Shown here: positions 10,801 to 21,311 of the stretch, piece by piece
Numbering within the stretch: the stretch's first letter is position 1
Layout of the letters: the number at the start of each line of letters is the position of its first letter
Source of the DNA: Edaphochlamys debaryana
Taxonomy: Eukaryota; Chlorophyta; Chlorophyceae; Chlamydomonadales
Assembly (NCBI GenBank): GCA_016858145.1
Contig: JAEHOE010000033.1
Span: 620,001-684,000, forward strand
Direction of reading: 5' to 3'
DNA: 64,000 bases
Notes under the pieces: model-generated
The model's database searches: none
What the model saw: the letters and a program-made list of their open reading frames with translations, nothing else
What the model was told of the DNA's origin: nothing
Translations under genes and position numbers: made by a program

Positions 10801-13241
10801 CGAAGTACTGCCCGTTGCCCAGGAACACGCGGTAGCCCACCACGTCGATATCGGCGGGCACGAAGTCCGAGATACCTGCAGTGCAACGGAGATTTGTGGT
10901 CAGCCGAGACGTGCTTATCACTGCTGACGGCTCAGCCCCCGGTTTCGGGTCTCGCAGAGAACCCGCACCGACTCCCCCGTGCACAGCCCCCAGAGCCCGA
11001 GCAACGGCAACTCTACGGCCGCCGTCAACAGCAGCTCCCCGCCCACATCCATGTGGGTCCGGCCTGCAGCAGCGCGGGGGAACTCCCCCTACCCCTGGGG
11101 AGCGGAGCGCTCACCCGTGTAGCACGTGTAGCCGCTGTAGTTGGGCTCGGTGTGCCCAATGAGCTGGCGGCGGACCTGAGAGGCAGGGCGAAGGACTGGT
11201 CACGCTGTGAAGCTTCCGGCTACTCCCCCCGTACTCGGCCATTTTATGTCGGCAGGGCGCTCCACGCCCGCCCGAGCCCAAAAGCCCACGCCCTCTCCAG
11301 AGCAGCCCAACCCCGGCCTGCCCCATGCTCGCTCACGCCCCGCCCTCCCATCCGCCCCCCCACGCCCGCTCCCCCACCTTGGACCAGATGCCGTCCGTGC
11401 CAACCAGCAGGTCGCCCGTGAACACGCGCCCGTCCTCCAGCGTCACATTCACCTGTGGGCGCAGCGGCGGAAGAAGCCGCGTCATGGAAGCATGGGTAAT
11501 GTCAAAGGGCCGGCTTCGGGTAGCCTTACACCAAGCCCCTGTCAACCCTTCCATTCGAGCGGCGCCAATCCCCCGCGTGCTGTGGCCCTCCGGGCCCGCT
11601 CTGCTGGTACCGCCACGCACCTCCTTGCCGAGGTCCTCGTATGACACAACGTTGCAGCCGTTGCTGATGGAGCCGCCGTACCTGCGGCGTACCAGGCAGG
11701 GCCAAGGAACCGACAGTCAGCTGCATGTGCACAGCTAAGACATGAGCCCGGGGGCCGCTGTGGGCGGGGCAAGGCAAACTTGCCCGAAGCCGCTTTGACT
11801 GTGAGTCTGTGCCCAGGCTGGTAGTCGCAGCGGCGGTCTCACACCCCGGCCACCGCTGAGATGCGCAAGGTTCACCGGCCGCATGTGGAGGTCGTGCAGC
11901 TGATGTGCCTCGGTTACTCCCTCAGGCGAGCTCCACCGCCGCGCTGTCCTCCCTCTAATCTGCGCTCCGTCACGGCGCTCCTCTGGCTGCTTGTTGCGGC
12001 ATTGCAGCCAACATCTGCTGAAAACTATCCGATGTAAAGTGGGGTCCCCCGCAACCCTGCCGCGCTGCCCAGCTCCAGTCGCTTGGTGAACACGCAGCCC
12101 TCTAGACTCTACCCGGCCCGGAGCTGTGCCCCAGCGCCCAAGCAACGCTTCGACGCCGGCCCTGGGAAACCGTTAGCCCGCTCACCGCGTGACGGCGCGC
12201 GCCAGGATCTCCTGCAGCTCCACGCGGCTAACCACGCGCGTGACGGGCAGGCCCTTCTCGGCGGCCGTAGCAAACGTGTCGAACTTCACGTACCTGGGGG
12301 GGACAGGGGAGAAGGGGTGCAGCACAGTGTGTGGGCACGGCAAACGGCAAGGGGGCGGCCTCTGGAACGGCTCTGGCCTGGTTGCGTTTCAGGCAGGCGG
12401 AGGGTCGCCAGGGCTTTGTGTGGAGCTACACGACCGGGCCAGGTCTGTGGCTCCCCAGTGAACCCCAGCGGCGCTCTATCCCAGTCGCTTTCCAGGCCTT
12501 GGAGTGCACCGTGCAAGCCACGAGACTCACCACTCGCCCGTCAGGCCGTCGCACAGGCCGTTAATACGGTCGCCGGTGATGCAGCCCGCGGCGAAGATTT
12601 GCTGGGCTGACTCCGCGTCGATAGCCTCCAGAGCAGCAAGAGCGTTGCTTTGGACCTGAAGGAGCAGAACGGGCGCACAGCAGGGCAACGCTCGTTCCCG
12701 AAGCCTCCGGTATGAGAGTACCATAGCGCCACGCCACACCTCCGCCCTCGCACCGAAAGGGCGCGCCTGAAACGCAGCTGGCGCGCTCTGAGGCAGGCCT
12801 CCTTGATGTACCAGTCGCTCGGGCCCCGGAGAAGCGACCAGGGAAACGCACCTGGATGGGGCCACGGTACTTGCCCTCTCCGCGGATCGCCGTGAGGTCG
12901 CGCTCAAACACTTGCACCTCAAAGCCTTGCTTTAGCAGAGCCACGGCCAGAACGAGGCCACCGATACCAGCGCCCGCGATGATGACCTTCATCGGCTTGT
13001 CGCCGCGGCCCTGGTAGACCACCTGGGCCATCGCCTTGGCTGTCTCTGACACGGACGACGCGCAGGTCACATCGGCGCGGCGCACCGACGGCAGCGCGGG
13101 CACTGGAGAGGCCGCCAAGTGAGAAACGAGATGGGTCGACGCGCGCGAAGACACCGCCGGCACCGTGGGTGCCATCACACCGCTAGCGGCCACCGACCGG
13201 CTGGTCGCGGCCCGCATCGCGGTTGGCGTGCCGCTCAGCAT
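7881..13241 (-). CDS. ZEP1: Zeaxanthin epoxidase, chloroplast precursor
   Basis: ZEP converts zeaxanthin through antheraxanthin to violaxanthin in the plastid xanthophyll cycle, using FAD, O2 and reduced ferredoxin. Fourteen exons (13241-12852, 12655-12531, 12293-12186, 11681-11621, 11452-11378, 11175-11115, 10875-10767, 10369-10214, 10077-9996, 9856-9467, 9189-8890, 8706-8569, 8363-8259, 8066-7881) join in phase to 761 aa, the expected length. The N-terminal 70 or so residues are a Ser/Ala/Arg-rich transit peptide. The FAD dinucleotide fold follows (MKVIIAGAGIGG, residues 84-95, then VFERD). The second FAD motif GDSAHAMQPNLGQGGCMAIE spans exons 9 and 10. The C-terminal 150 residues form an FHA domain (GTWLNGSRV, LWPGDVVEFG), as in plant ZEP. 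All key motifs are intact. PSAN is the next photosynthesis gene on the same strand, about 17 kb upstream. Confidence 0.97.
10371..10417. repeat. G-rich simple repeat in ZEP intron 7
   Basis: Imperfect (GGGGTGG)n tract immediately beside the acceptor of ZEP exon 8. On the coding strand it is a C-rich, A-interrupted tract that serves as the polypyrimidine run. Confidence 0.8.
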
Positions 13242-14275
13242 GTTGCTTCTTTGACCCTAAACGCGCGGTGCTTGCAGGGTCTTGTTGCAAAAGCTGCTAC
13301 GGTCACGTTGTGATGCACACGTTGCTGAGGCAAACGACGCTGCGACTGTAGACCACTTTTGGACACTTCCTTCGGCCGATATGCAGATCGCAGTTGGAAG
13401 ACCGCCGACTCGCTTCCCCGCAGAACTGCCGCCGGAGACAGGTTAAATATGAGGCCGAATACCCCCTCTTCTCTGACACCATGAAAGGGACGCGGCGATC
13501 AGGGCCTTGCAAGCCCATGACCCCGGGGTCTCCCGGTTGGGCGTCTCCCTTCGGTTCCCGTTCTCAGCTGCGCCGCCTGCCGGCCCCAAGGCCGGCCCCC
13601 TGCACCGCCCTGACCCCGCCCCTACACTCACAAGCTCAACGAAGTCGACATCCTCACGTAACGAGGCTCCTTGAGCTCCTCCCCTACGACAGGCGGGGGC
13701 TCTCCCAACGTCCCGAGTCCCAGCACGGAGGCGGCGCGGGCACTACCTGCCCGCTGGCCGCAACCCTGTAACGCATCATTCCTAATCTTCACGATGACCT
13801 TACCAACAGGGACGAAGCGGTCGTCAGCACATCAGCATGCAAGCAGACCGGGGCTGGCCGCCGGAGTCCGCGCCAGCGGCACCATTCCTCTAGCTGGCGC
13901 CCTGACTCGGGCTGGCGTGCAATCACTGCCGGTACTGAGCTGCTCCAGTGAGCTACTACGTTGAGTGTCCCCGCTATCTCTGCTTTGGCCAAAGATGGAG
14001 CCGGGCTGGGGCCGCTGCTTATCGGAGCCGTCCCTAGTGGCACTGGGTTTTGAGCATACACCTTCCTGCCCCTTGTAACTGTGGCTCCTGCACAGGCCCT
14101 CCCTGCCGCCCGTGCAAGCCGCGAAGTTATCCCGCCCCAACCCGCAAGGGCCTTTACGCTGGATGTTAAGCACTCATTCCGAGGCGCCACAGATCGAGAC
14201 GGATTCAGGGGCACTAGGCCAGGTTGGGCCCCTACTCCTGCCTCGTCCGACTCCCTCGAGCTGTGGACGCAGTGT
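13242..14275. other. ZEP upstream region with two short shared repeats
   Basis: About 1 kb upstream of ZEP. Two segments recur elsewhere in the window. A block around 13,751-13,785 (CCCGCTGGCCGCAACCCTGT and flanks) recurs inverted near 40,980-41,015. A block around 13,808-13,870 (AGCGGTCGTCAGCACATCAG and flanks) recurs near 31,158-31,225 inside PSAN intron 1. I see no gene. Confidence 0.55.
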
Positions 14276-14667
14276 ACACACAGGGAGGAGCGCTTACTTC
14301 CGTTGCCGGTTGCACCAACCGCCGAATCGCAGCGAAAAATCAGTTATCCATTCGTTTTCATCCGTACCGTGTTGGTTAGTCAACCGACTATGCCTCCCAC
14401 GCCCATTTTGCCGTGCCTGGCTTGCCGTGCTGCGCTTGGCGCGTGGTTGGTGGTTGGGAAGCTGTGCGACGTGGAGCTGCACAATGGGCCTGATGCGGTT
14501 GCTTGGCGAGGAGAAAGGAGTGTGCATACGACTAGCGCTAGTTGCTGGATGGCTGAGGCGGCGATAGCGAGGCGAGGGCTGAACGCGAGACCAACCCGGG
14601 ACGAAATGGGGGCAAACTCGGCGGAAATTTCGGTTTAAACCGTTGACAAACTCGGCACAAACTCGAA

Positions 14668-14887
14668 CCCCGCCCCCCCGTCCCCCCGTCCCCCCGTCCC
14701 CCCGTCCCCCCGTCCCCCCGTCCCCCCGTCCCCCCGTGCCCCCGTCCCCCCGTCCCCCCGTGCCCCCGTCCCCCCGTCCCCCCGTCCCCCCGTCCCCCGT
14801 CCCCCGTCCCCCCGTCCCCCCGTCCCCCCCGTCCCCCGTCCCCCCGTCCCCCCGTCCCCCCGTCCCCCCGTCCCCCCGTCCCCCCGT
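14668..14887. repeat. GC-rich octamer minisatellite
   Basis: Near-perfect tandem array of the 8-mer CCCCCCGT, about 27 units with a few 7-mers and one T-to-G variant. It is present only in the left arm of the inverted repeat. On the minus strand it reads as a GG-T/R-GD repeat that runs in frame into the ORF fragment next to it. Confidence 0.95.
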
Positions 14888-15092
14888 AACTCTTGGCGTA
14901 GTAGGCCAGCAGCGAGGTCTGGCCCGCCGCCTTGTCCGCCGCCGCTGCCGCCTCCGCCGCCGCCGCCTTGCGCTTACGTTGGTACACGGCGCTCCTGCTG
15001 GTGCCGGGGCCCACGGCGTTGGTGTTGCCGAGGGGGGCACCGGGGCCGCCGCGGTTGCCCACGGCGTACTGGTTGCCGCTCGGACAACGCTT
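14888..15092 (-). pseudogene. Transposon-type ORF fragment with Gly-Asn-x-Asn-Ala-Val repeat
   Basis: A minus-strand open stretch reads [20 protein letters not shown], then [20 protein letters not shown], and then an Ala-rich segment. It then runs into the octamer minisatellite as a Gly-rich low-complexity tail. Repeats of the GNxNAVG type are common at the N-terminus of mobile-element proteins; I cannot name the element. The fragment is absent from the right arm, so it arrived after the arms formed or was lost there. Confidence 0.5.
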
Positions 15093-15699
15093 GTCGCTAA
15101 TGGGGGCAGAGAAGGCAGAGAAGGCGATGTTTACCCCTTTACTCCTAGCAACAATGATGCTGTGCGCCCCAGAAATTGCCGAAGTCCAGTCTGCCCACCG
15201 CGCCGCCCGAGTGCGTCAGTGCCGTGCTCCCCGCCACACCCCGCATTGTGCAAGCAACATCAACTGCTCCCCTGTGCTCCTGCCTCCAGCGCCTTCCGCA
15301 GTGCGCGACATGCATCCGTGCTTAGGTCCTGCTGGCGCTGCTTGCCCCCGCAACTCAAGGAGAGATGGGGGCAGAGGATCAGTGGTATGCCTTGGTGCGC
15401 GTGGCTCAAGGGGACCGAGTGCGCGCACGGAGCTCGCCCTGGGCTGGCAGCAGGAAGACAGGGGCGGCAAAAGAGGACCGCGGTTGACGGTATATATACT
15501 GATGCGGGATTGCGGGAGGGTCGGACAAGTGTGGCGGGATATGCATCCCGGAAAAGGGCTGACCCGCAAACCCCCCGCACACAACTGTCTGGAGCCGAGG
15601 CGACGACTCCAATCCTCCGGACATAGCCGGGGTCGGGCTTGACGTGTAGCCCACACGGTCGACAGCTAGGCTAACCCTCACTCAAGCAATCGATCCTGC

Positions 15700-15960
15700 G
15701 CGCCCTTCCGCAAAACCCTAGCCAAGAAGCTGAGGAAGCTCTCGCGTGAAGAAAGCCGCGGCCTTTTGAATAAGGCTGCGCTAGATCAGGAGGCCAGCAC
15801 GTTCATTGCGCTCAACGCGCCCTGGGGCGCCGCGGGAGCTGGCCGCGGACCTGAAGGCCGCGGTGGAGGCGGACGCCTTCTGCCACATGCAGCTGCCCAA
15901 GCAGAAGAAGGGCTGGAGGGCTTGGTCAGGCGAGGCGAGGCGAGGCTGCAGGCTAGTCTA
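15700..15960 (+). pseudogene. Frameshifted ORF in left arm (intact in right arm)
   Basis: This reads as AKKLRKLSREESRGLLNKAA and continues to FIALNAP. It then loses 8 bases relative to the right arm (CCCTGGGGCGCC against CCCTGCCGGCTGGGGGCGCC), which shifts the frame. The product family is not recognised. Confidence 0.5.
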
Positions 15961-17515
15961 GGAGCGCAGGGCGCTTGCCCCCGCCAACACACAGTCAAGG
16001 GCCCCTGAGCTGCTGTCGCTCAGTCGTGTGTTACGACCCGGTCAGTCGTGCCAAATACTTGCCCAGACCCCACGTTGGCAACCGTTGGAACCCAGGAACC
16101 CTCCCAGCAGCCAGGAACCCTCAGCCAGGAACCCAGGAACCCTCCGCCGCCGCCGCCGCCTAGCTAGGGCTACCCGCACCCGCCGCCGTTCTCAGCCTGA
16201 GCGCCGGGACCGCTTGCTTGCAGGCGGCCCCGCGCTGCTCCCTGCGCCGCCTGCACCAGCTCCGCCCCCGTCTCCCGCCCCACCCCGGCCCCGCCGCTTG
16301 GCTCCACCGCGGCTGGGCCCCCGGCCGGCGCTGCTGGGGCCGGCCCCGCTTCGCCGCTTGCGGCCTCTCCCCCGGCCGGCGGCCCAGGGCTCGTCGGCAT
16401 CGCCGGCGCCACCCGGGCCACCTCCGCCGCCGCCATCGGGGCCGTGCCCGCCGCTGCCGCCGCCACCTCCGCCGGGGCCGCCGCCGCCGTCGGGGCCACC
16501 GGGGTTCAGCGCCGGTGGCCGCGGCCTCCCAAGCAGCATGCTATGGAGATCAGGGCGTGGCGGAGATTGAGGGCAGAATTGGTGTCGCGGCTCCAGCTGC
16601 GGCCCATAGGGGGAATGGGAGAATGACCGGGGGAATGGGAGAAAGGGAGAATGACTGGGGGCTAGAGAGAACGACTGGGGGAATGGGAGACAACGCACAC
16701 ACCTCCTGCGACACAACGCACACACCTGCAGCGAGTCAGGGTACGAGGCAGGGCAAGCGGTCGTTGTGGCCTTACATGGTGGGGTCCCATCTTCGGTATC
16801 CGGACGTGTCCGGATCGCCCCGCCTTCGGTGTCCGCGGGGGCTGTCGGTGTCCGCGGGGGGCTGTCAGAGCCTCGTGGCGGTGCGTGTGTGTTTGGCGCC
16901 GAACCCTGGTTGTTGGAAGGACGGCGAGTACTTGTACATTATGACGCGTGAATTGGCATTGCTTTGTGCCGGAATTGCGCGGCTGCAGGGCTGTCTGCGT
17001 GACTATGCGAGTGACAGTTATGGTCGTTAGGGCTTGCGCGGCGGGCGGTCGCATCTTGCAGCCACGGCCTCTATTCCCGGCGCTCTTAGGCGCGTGTGTT
17101 GAGTTAGTGTGTTCTTTGCTGCTAGGGCTGCGTGCGCGGGCCGTTTCATGGGCCTTCAGCAGTCGGTGTTGTGTGGGTGAGTTGGCGGGCGTTGAACGGT
17201 GGCGCGCGGCCGGCGCGCGCCTTGCTTTCTAGTGCGTGCTGGGTTTGTCTTCATGTTTGTTGTTCGATCCAAGGCCAAGCCCAAGGTCAAGTCACCGAGC
17301 ACACACAGCCATGCAGCTAGATCCAGGCCTGCCCGGCCGTGTCAATTGCAATTTGTGGGTTGACACCCTGGGTGCGCTGAAGCGTTGGTGGTAGCGAAAC
17401 ATTGGGCTGCAGCGCTGCTGTGTCTCGAGTGCCTACACCGTCGGCTACTAGGCAACAGTAGGCAACAGTACAACGAGTACAACACAGGACCACGTCAAGA
17501 TTCAACAACGTCAGA

Positions 17516-18202
17516 ATGGCATCATCAGACGACGAAGTCAACGCGGGAGGCCGGCCCGTGCACGCCCACAGGCGCACGGCAACTCCCTCGGCCATCAATT
17601 CCATCCCCACCTATACCGGCAACCGTGCGGATGCCCGTGCGTGGATCAGCACCTTCGAGTCCATTGCGTCACTCTACGCCTGGGATGAGGGAACCTGGCT
17701 CCAAGTGGCGCCAGTCCGCCTGCACACCGCAGGAATGACCTGGTACCAAGGTCTCCAACCCCCGCCGCGCTCCTGGCGGGCATTCAAGGACAAGTTCTTC
17801 TACCGCTTTGCCTTCTCCAAGAAAGAGCTACACCAGCAGTACCGTGAGTTGGACATGGGCGACGAGGAGTCACCCAAGGACTTCTCGGACCGCTTCCTCT
17901 CCCTTGCGGCCGCCTGCGACCGCAACCTGGAAGACGAGCAGGTGCTGTACGACTTCGTGGACGCCCTCTCTGAGTCGCTGCGGGACAAGGTGACCGAGAA
18001 AGACCCCAAGACCCTGGACGACGCCATCGAGCTCGCCACCACCATCGTCACCAAGAAGCCCAGCCGCGGCAAGAGCAGCAGTGTTGTAGCCACTGAGCAC
18101 CACGCCTTGCGCTTTGCACAACCTTGCGCATTAGCAAGCTGGGTGCAGGCACCCACCCACCCACCCAGTGGGCCAGACCCGGTTAGTTGCACGTTGTATT
18201 GA
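17516..18202 (+). pseudogene. Retrotransposon gag fragment
   Basis: An ATG-initiated 228-codon frame. Residues about 20-190 look like a Ty3/gypsy-type Retrotrans_gag domain: ARAWISTFESIASLYAWDEG, then SWRAFKDKFFYRFAF and DEESPKDFSDRFLSLAAAC. After about residue 190 the protein character is lost and the frame enters an ACCC simple repeat and a 34-base segment shared with the insertion at 27,879. No nucleocapsid knuckle, protease or reverse transcriptase follows, so this is a truncated remnant. It starts 260 bases inside the left arm. Confidence 0.7.
18168..18201 (+). repeat. Copy of small retroposon 3' end
   Basis: A segment of about 34 bases (TGGGCCAGACCCGGTTAGTT plus GCACGTTGTATT) flanked on both sides by ACCC repeats. 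The same segment, reverse complemented, ends the 101-base insertion at 27,879-27,979. Confidence 0.6.
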
Positions 18203-20152
18203 CCCACCCACCCACCCACCAGATTGAATGTTCCAACTTCCTTTCATCTGATCCGACTCCCAAACTTAATGGGCCAGTCTTGGCAAAAATACTCCACGAA
18301 ATGAGACTTGACACCTCATCGGGCCGTTCGCCACGGCATAAACGATAGGAACATCCTCCTCAGCGCCTACGCCGCTGCGCCCCGCCCCCGCCCCCCGCGC
18401 CACCCTCGTGCTGCCGCTTTCGCCCGCCGCGCCCTTGGGGTGCCTTGGGGCGGAAGGGAGGGAGCACACGCGGGCCCGCCTCGTGCCAGGAAGAAGCACC
18501 TGACAGGGGCACCCAGCGGGTGACACGTTCTACCAACGCCCCCCCCCCGGAGAACAAAGAGAGTCAGGACTGACAGGCAGGGAGTCCATTGGTCCAGGGG
18601 CGCCCGAAGGGAACATACCTTATCGCACAGGTCCCAAGCCTGTCGCACAAGCAAAAAGAGCGGAAAGCAGGCAAGGGTGCGGCAGCCTGACCATGACACG
18701 AGCACAAACCTGGCCAGCACACACAACCAGAGGAAGCACACACCCAGCAGCAGCGCGTGCCAGGGCGGGTGGCGGGCGGCATGGCGGGCGGATCCTTGAT
18801 AGAACACCATCCAGAGATGCTGGAAAGCTGGCTCTGTACTATTCAGTCCAAAAGGTGAGGGTGGCGCTGTGAAAGGTGCACAGAGCAAGGTACGGTGCGG
18901 CATTTGAGGTACAGGAATGGCTTGAGCTGCACCGTTTGTCTTCCCCTCGTGCAGCCCAGACTAGTTGCTGTTTGCGTGGGGTTGCATGCACCGCTGCTCT
19001 TGTGCCGGCCGTAGGTGAGGGGCCTGGGTAGCTCGCTAACTAGGCCTCTCAATGCGGCGCATCCCATGGCTAGCGCAGCACGCTTTTACAATCAACCCCC
19101 CTGCCCGGCATAAGCGCAGCCCCCCTGCGACGCATGCACGCAACTGGGGGCCTCGACACCATGACCGCTCAGGAAAGTTCCATCCTAGGGCTTTTGCCGA
19201 GGGCCGCGCCAAGCAGGGGTGCCCGCGGGAGCCTGCTTGGCGGCATTCTGTGGCAGCGTTTGGTAATGTAGCTGGCGAAATAACAGCGCTTCCCCTTTAA
19301 CTCCACCGTCCCGGGCGCGCCTCAGCAGCATCACCGACTACATCTACACGCATGCCTGACCCCCTGCGAATCGAAACTAACGAGGCAAAACGCACTTCTG
19401 ACAACCGTACGACATATCTGCGTTAAGGAGCCCTCCACAGCCCAATCCTCAATGCACGGCATACGCAAAAGCGGTTGCGGCAGTGTGGTGCCGGCGTAGG
19501 CTAGGATGCCGCCTGTGCTGGCCCTGTGCCAACGTGCGGTTTAGCGACCCGTCAGCGGTATAGGACACGCCAACTAACGCCACCGCCAGCGCCGGAGCCA
19601 CTGTCCCTCAAAAGTTTGCCACACTACCACGACGACCGCCCCACAGCGACAAACCGCCCTGCCCCTTGAGCCTCTACTTCTCACAGGATCCCCAATCTCG
19701 CAACAACAGGCTCTCCCCAACCACACCTGCTGCTTGCGCAGCACTGCTTGCGCAGTGGCGGCGCCGCCTCTGAGCCCCTCACCCTTGCTGGGGCCCTCAC
19801 ATAAGGGGGCATTTTGACACTCAGGGGCAAGGAAGGCAGGGGCGTGTACGGCTGGAGTTTCCGCTGGGGCTTCCATCCCGCACTGACGGAAGTTGGCTGG
19901 GCAGCGGAACCGGTCTTGCTAGGTTGTCAGCGCAGCTGTGCCCAGCTCCCAACGGTATCTTGCCACAAATATACGACGTTTCTCACAGCATCGCAGAAAT
20001 GGCCTGGGCCAGCTCCTCAGCCGGTGCTAGGCCCAGGACCGCCGTCATCGTGGCCGCCTCTTTCCGGACGATGATGCCCAGCACCCCCCCCCCAGAAGAT
20101 GACCCTTTCTAGTGGCTGGCGCACCTGTGCGAACGGGGCAGTGCCAGCGACC
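18203..20152. other. Mostly featureless interval inside the inverted repeat
   Basis: Apart from the possible membrane-protein exon at 18,619-18,903 I find no supported gene. A TGTAA on the minus strand at 19,086-19,090 might end the transcript of the small plastid gene, about 1 kb past its stop. Confidence 0.4.
18619..18903 (-). CDS. Hypothetical membrane-protein exon
   Basis: A 95-codon open stretch from an ATG at 18903 to a good donor (GATAAG|GTATGT). It reads FQHLWMVFYQGSARH, then a strongly hydrophobic segment (WHALLLGVCFLWLCVLARFV) and a second one (ACFPLFLLVRQAWDLCDK). The match of hydrophobic character with a clean donor suggests coding sequence, perhaps an exon of a longer gene or a transposon remnant. 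I could not place the next exon with confidence; an open frame at 18,266-18,400 on the same strand is a candidate. No family recognised. Confidence 0.3.
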
Positions 20153-20847
20153 TCATTTGCTCGTAGCCTTTATGTATGCGAGAACGAAGAAAGCGCATCC
20201 ACCGATGAAGCCGACCCAAGTCATCTGCATAAGAGCGGAAGCATGCCCGCTCACATGCCGCGAACGCTTCAGCAATCCCGGCCCAAGCCCCACGCACCGT
20301 CTTGAGCTCCTCGCTCAGCGCCTCAACCTTCTCGCTCAGCGCCTGCACCCGCGGGTCCTCGGCCGCGCGGAGGGCGGTGGTGGGCTGCAGCCATAGACAC
20401 GGGGGCGGGGGGAGGGAGAGGAGTCAGGGGGCGGGGGTGCAGGGCGAAGGCGGGGTGACGTCCGTCCGAGCGGCACGTTGAGGGGGCCCGCAGTACGCGC
20501 GTGCGGTCGAGTGCAGTCGCACCTCTGGGGGCGCAGTGGCCGCGAGCGCCTCGGCAGCGGCAACCGGTGCCACCGGCAGCGTCGAGAAGCTCAGGACGAG
20601 CGCTGTCGCGACAGCCGCAGCGACCGCATTGGATCTGCGGATTGGAGAGCGCGGGTGTTTGTGGATGAGCGCAGAGCTTGGGTACGCGCTCTGGAGAACG
20701 CCCAAGAACGCAGCCGAGAACACACTTGCGGTCGTGCGCCAGCAAATCCTGCACTCCGTCAGCGCGAACGACGACGACCGAGCGCCGCGAGGCCCGCCCG
20801 CCGGCCGGGCGCACTGAAGACCGGAGCTGCGTGCGCGTGAGCTTCAT
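20153..20847 (-). CDS. Small plastid-targeted protein with coiled coil and C-terminal membrane helix
   Basis: Four exons (20847-20726, 20634-20523, 20384-20298, 20224-20153) join in phase to 130 aa. Residues 1-30 (MKLTRTQLRSSVRPAGGRAS, then RRSVVVVRA) are a typical Chlamydomonas chloroplast transit peptide. A second hydrophobic Ala-rich stretch (AVAAAVATALVLSFSTLPVA) ending in VAAAEA looks like a thylakoid-transfer or membrane segment. A short heptad region follows (VQALSEKVEALSEELKT), and the last exon is a single hydrophobic helix (MTWVGFIGGCAFFVLAYIKA) ending TSK. All donors and acceptors are consensus, and the short last exon reads open only in this phase. I infer a thylakoid or envelope membrane protein of unknown function. 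It is the only intact-looking gene between the inverted-repeat arms. Confidence 0.72.
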
Positions 20848-21311
20848 CGTGGCGAGTCCAGCCTCAGCTGCCGATGGTGTAGAGCGCTGTGATATTCTTC
20901 TTGTTGAGTGCTTGCAGAGTCGCCGGAACCCCCGCACCATCGTGCGTCGTACACCCCGCCCTGCGTTGACCGACAACGGTCGCCTGCACGCTTGCACACC
21001 TATGCTCTTAGCTCCACAGCCGCCCCGCGCCCTCGCGAGCTAGGCCGCGGCCCTGCGCAACGCAATTCAGGCGATTGCGGCCTCTTTCGGCATAGATCCT
21101 CGCCGCACCTCGCTGCCAGCGCCCTAGCGAGCCTCGCAACCGTATAGAGCGATGCGTGGGCTGAATTGGGGCGTCGCGCAAGCCCTGGCGTGACTGTTGC
21201 AGCCTCATCGCGGGGCCAGGCGCCCCGAGAGCGCCTGCGCAGGCCTGAGCGATAGGCACAGCCGACATCCACCCAGCGATGGCGGCTGGCGGGCCTGGGG
21301 CCGGCACCTAG

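Larger units (their letters stand above)
14276..17256 (+). repeat. Left arm of large inverted repeat
   Basis: Reading inward from ACACACAGGGAGGAGCGC, this about 3.0 kb segment matches the reverse complement of 25,838-28,479 almost to its inner end (GCTGGGTTTGTCTTC). The arms differ by scattered substitutions, an insertion of about 460 bases here (minisatellite plus ORF fragment, about 14,670-15,125), an 8-base deletion near 15,824, and a 101-base insertion only in the right arm. I could not find a convincing target-site duplication at the outer ends. It could be a transposon's long terminal inverted repeat or two copies of one element in opposite orientation. Confidence 0.9.

Noticed and set aside
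13789..14214. 141-codon minus-strand frame upstream of ZEP, considered as a displaced PSAN exon
   Set aside because: The similarity to PSAN covers intron 1, not coding sequence, and the frame starts at GTG with no family match.
14643..15626. 327-codon plus-strand Pro/Ser/Arg frame
   Set aside because: It is the translation of the octamer minisatellite and GC-rich arm sequence. The minus strand has the better protein text.
16218..17030. Long frames on both strands in the inverted-repeat arm
   Set aside because: Pro-rich on one strand and Gly-rich on the other, with the same pattern mirrored in the right arm. GC-rich simple sequence gives open frames on both strands, so I do not call a gene.
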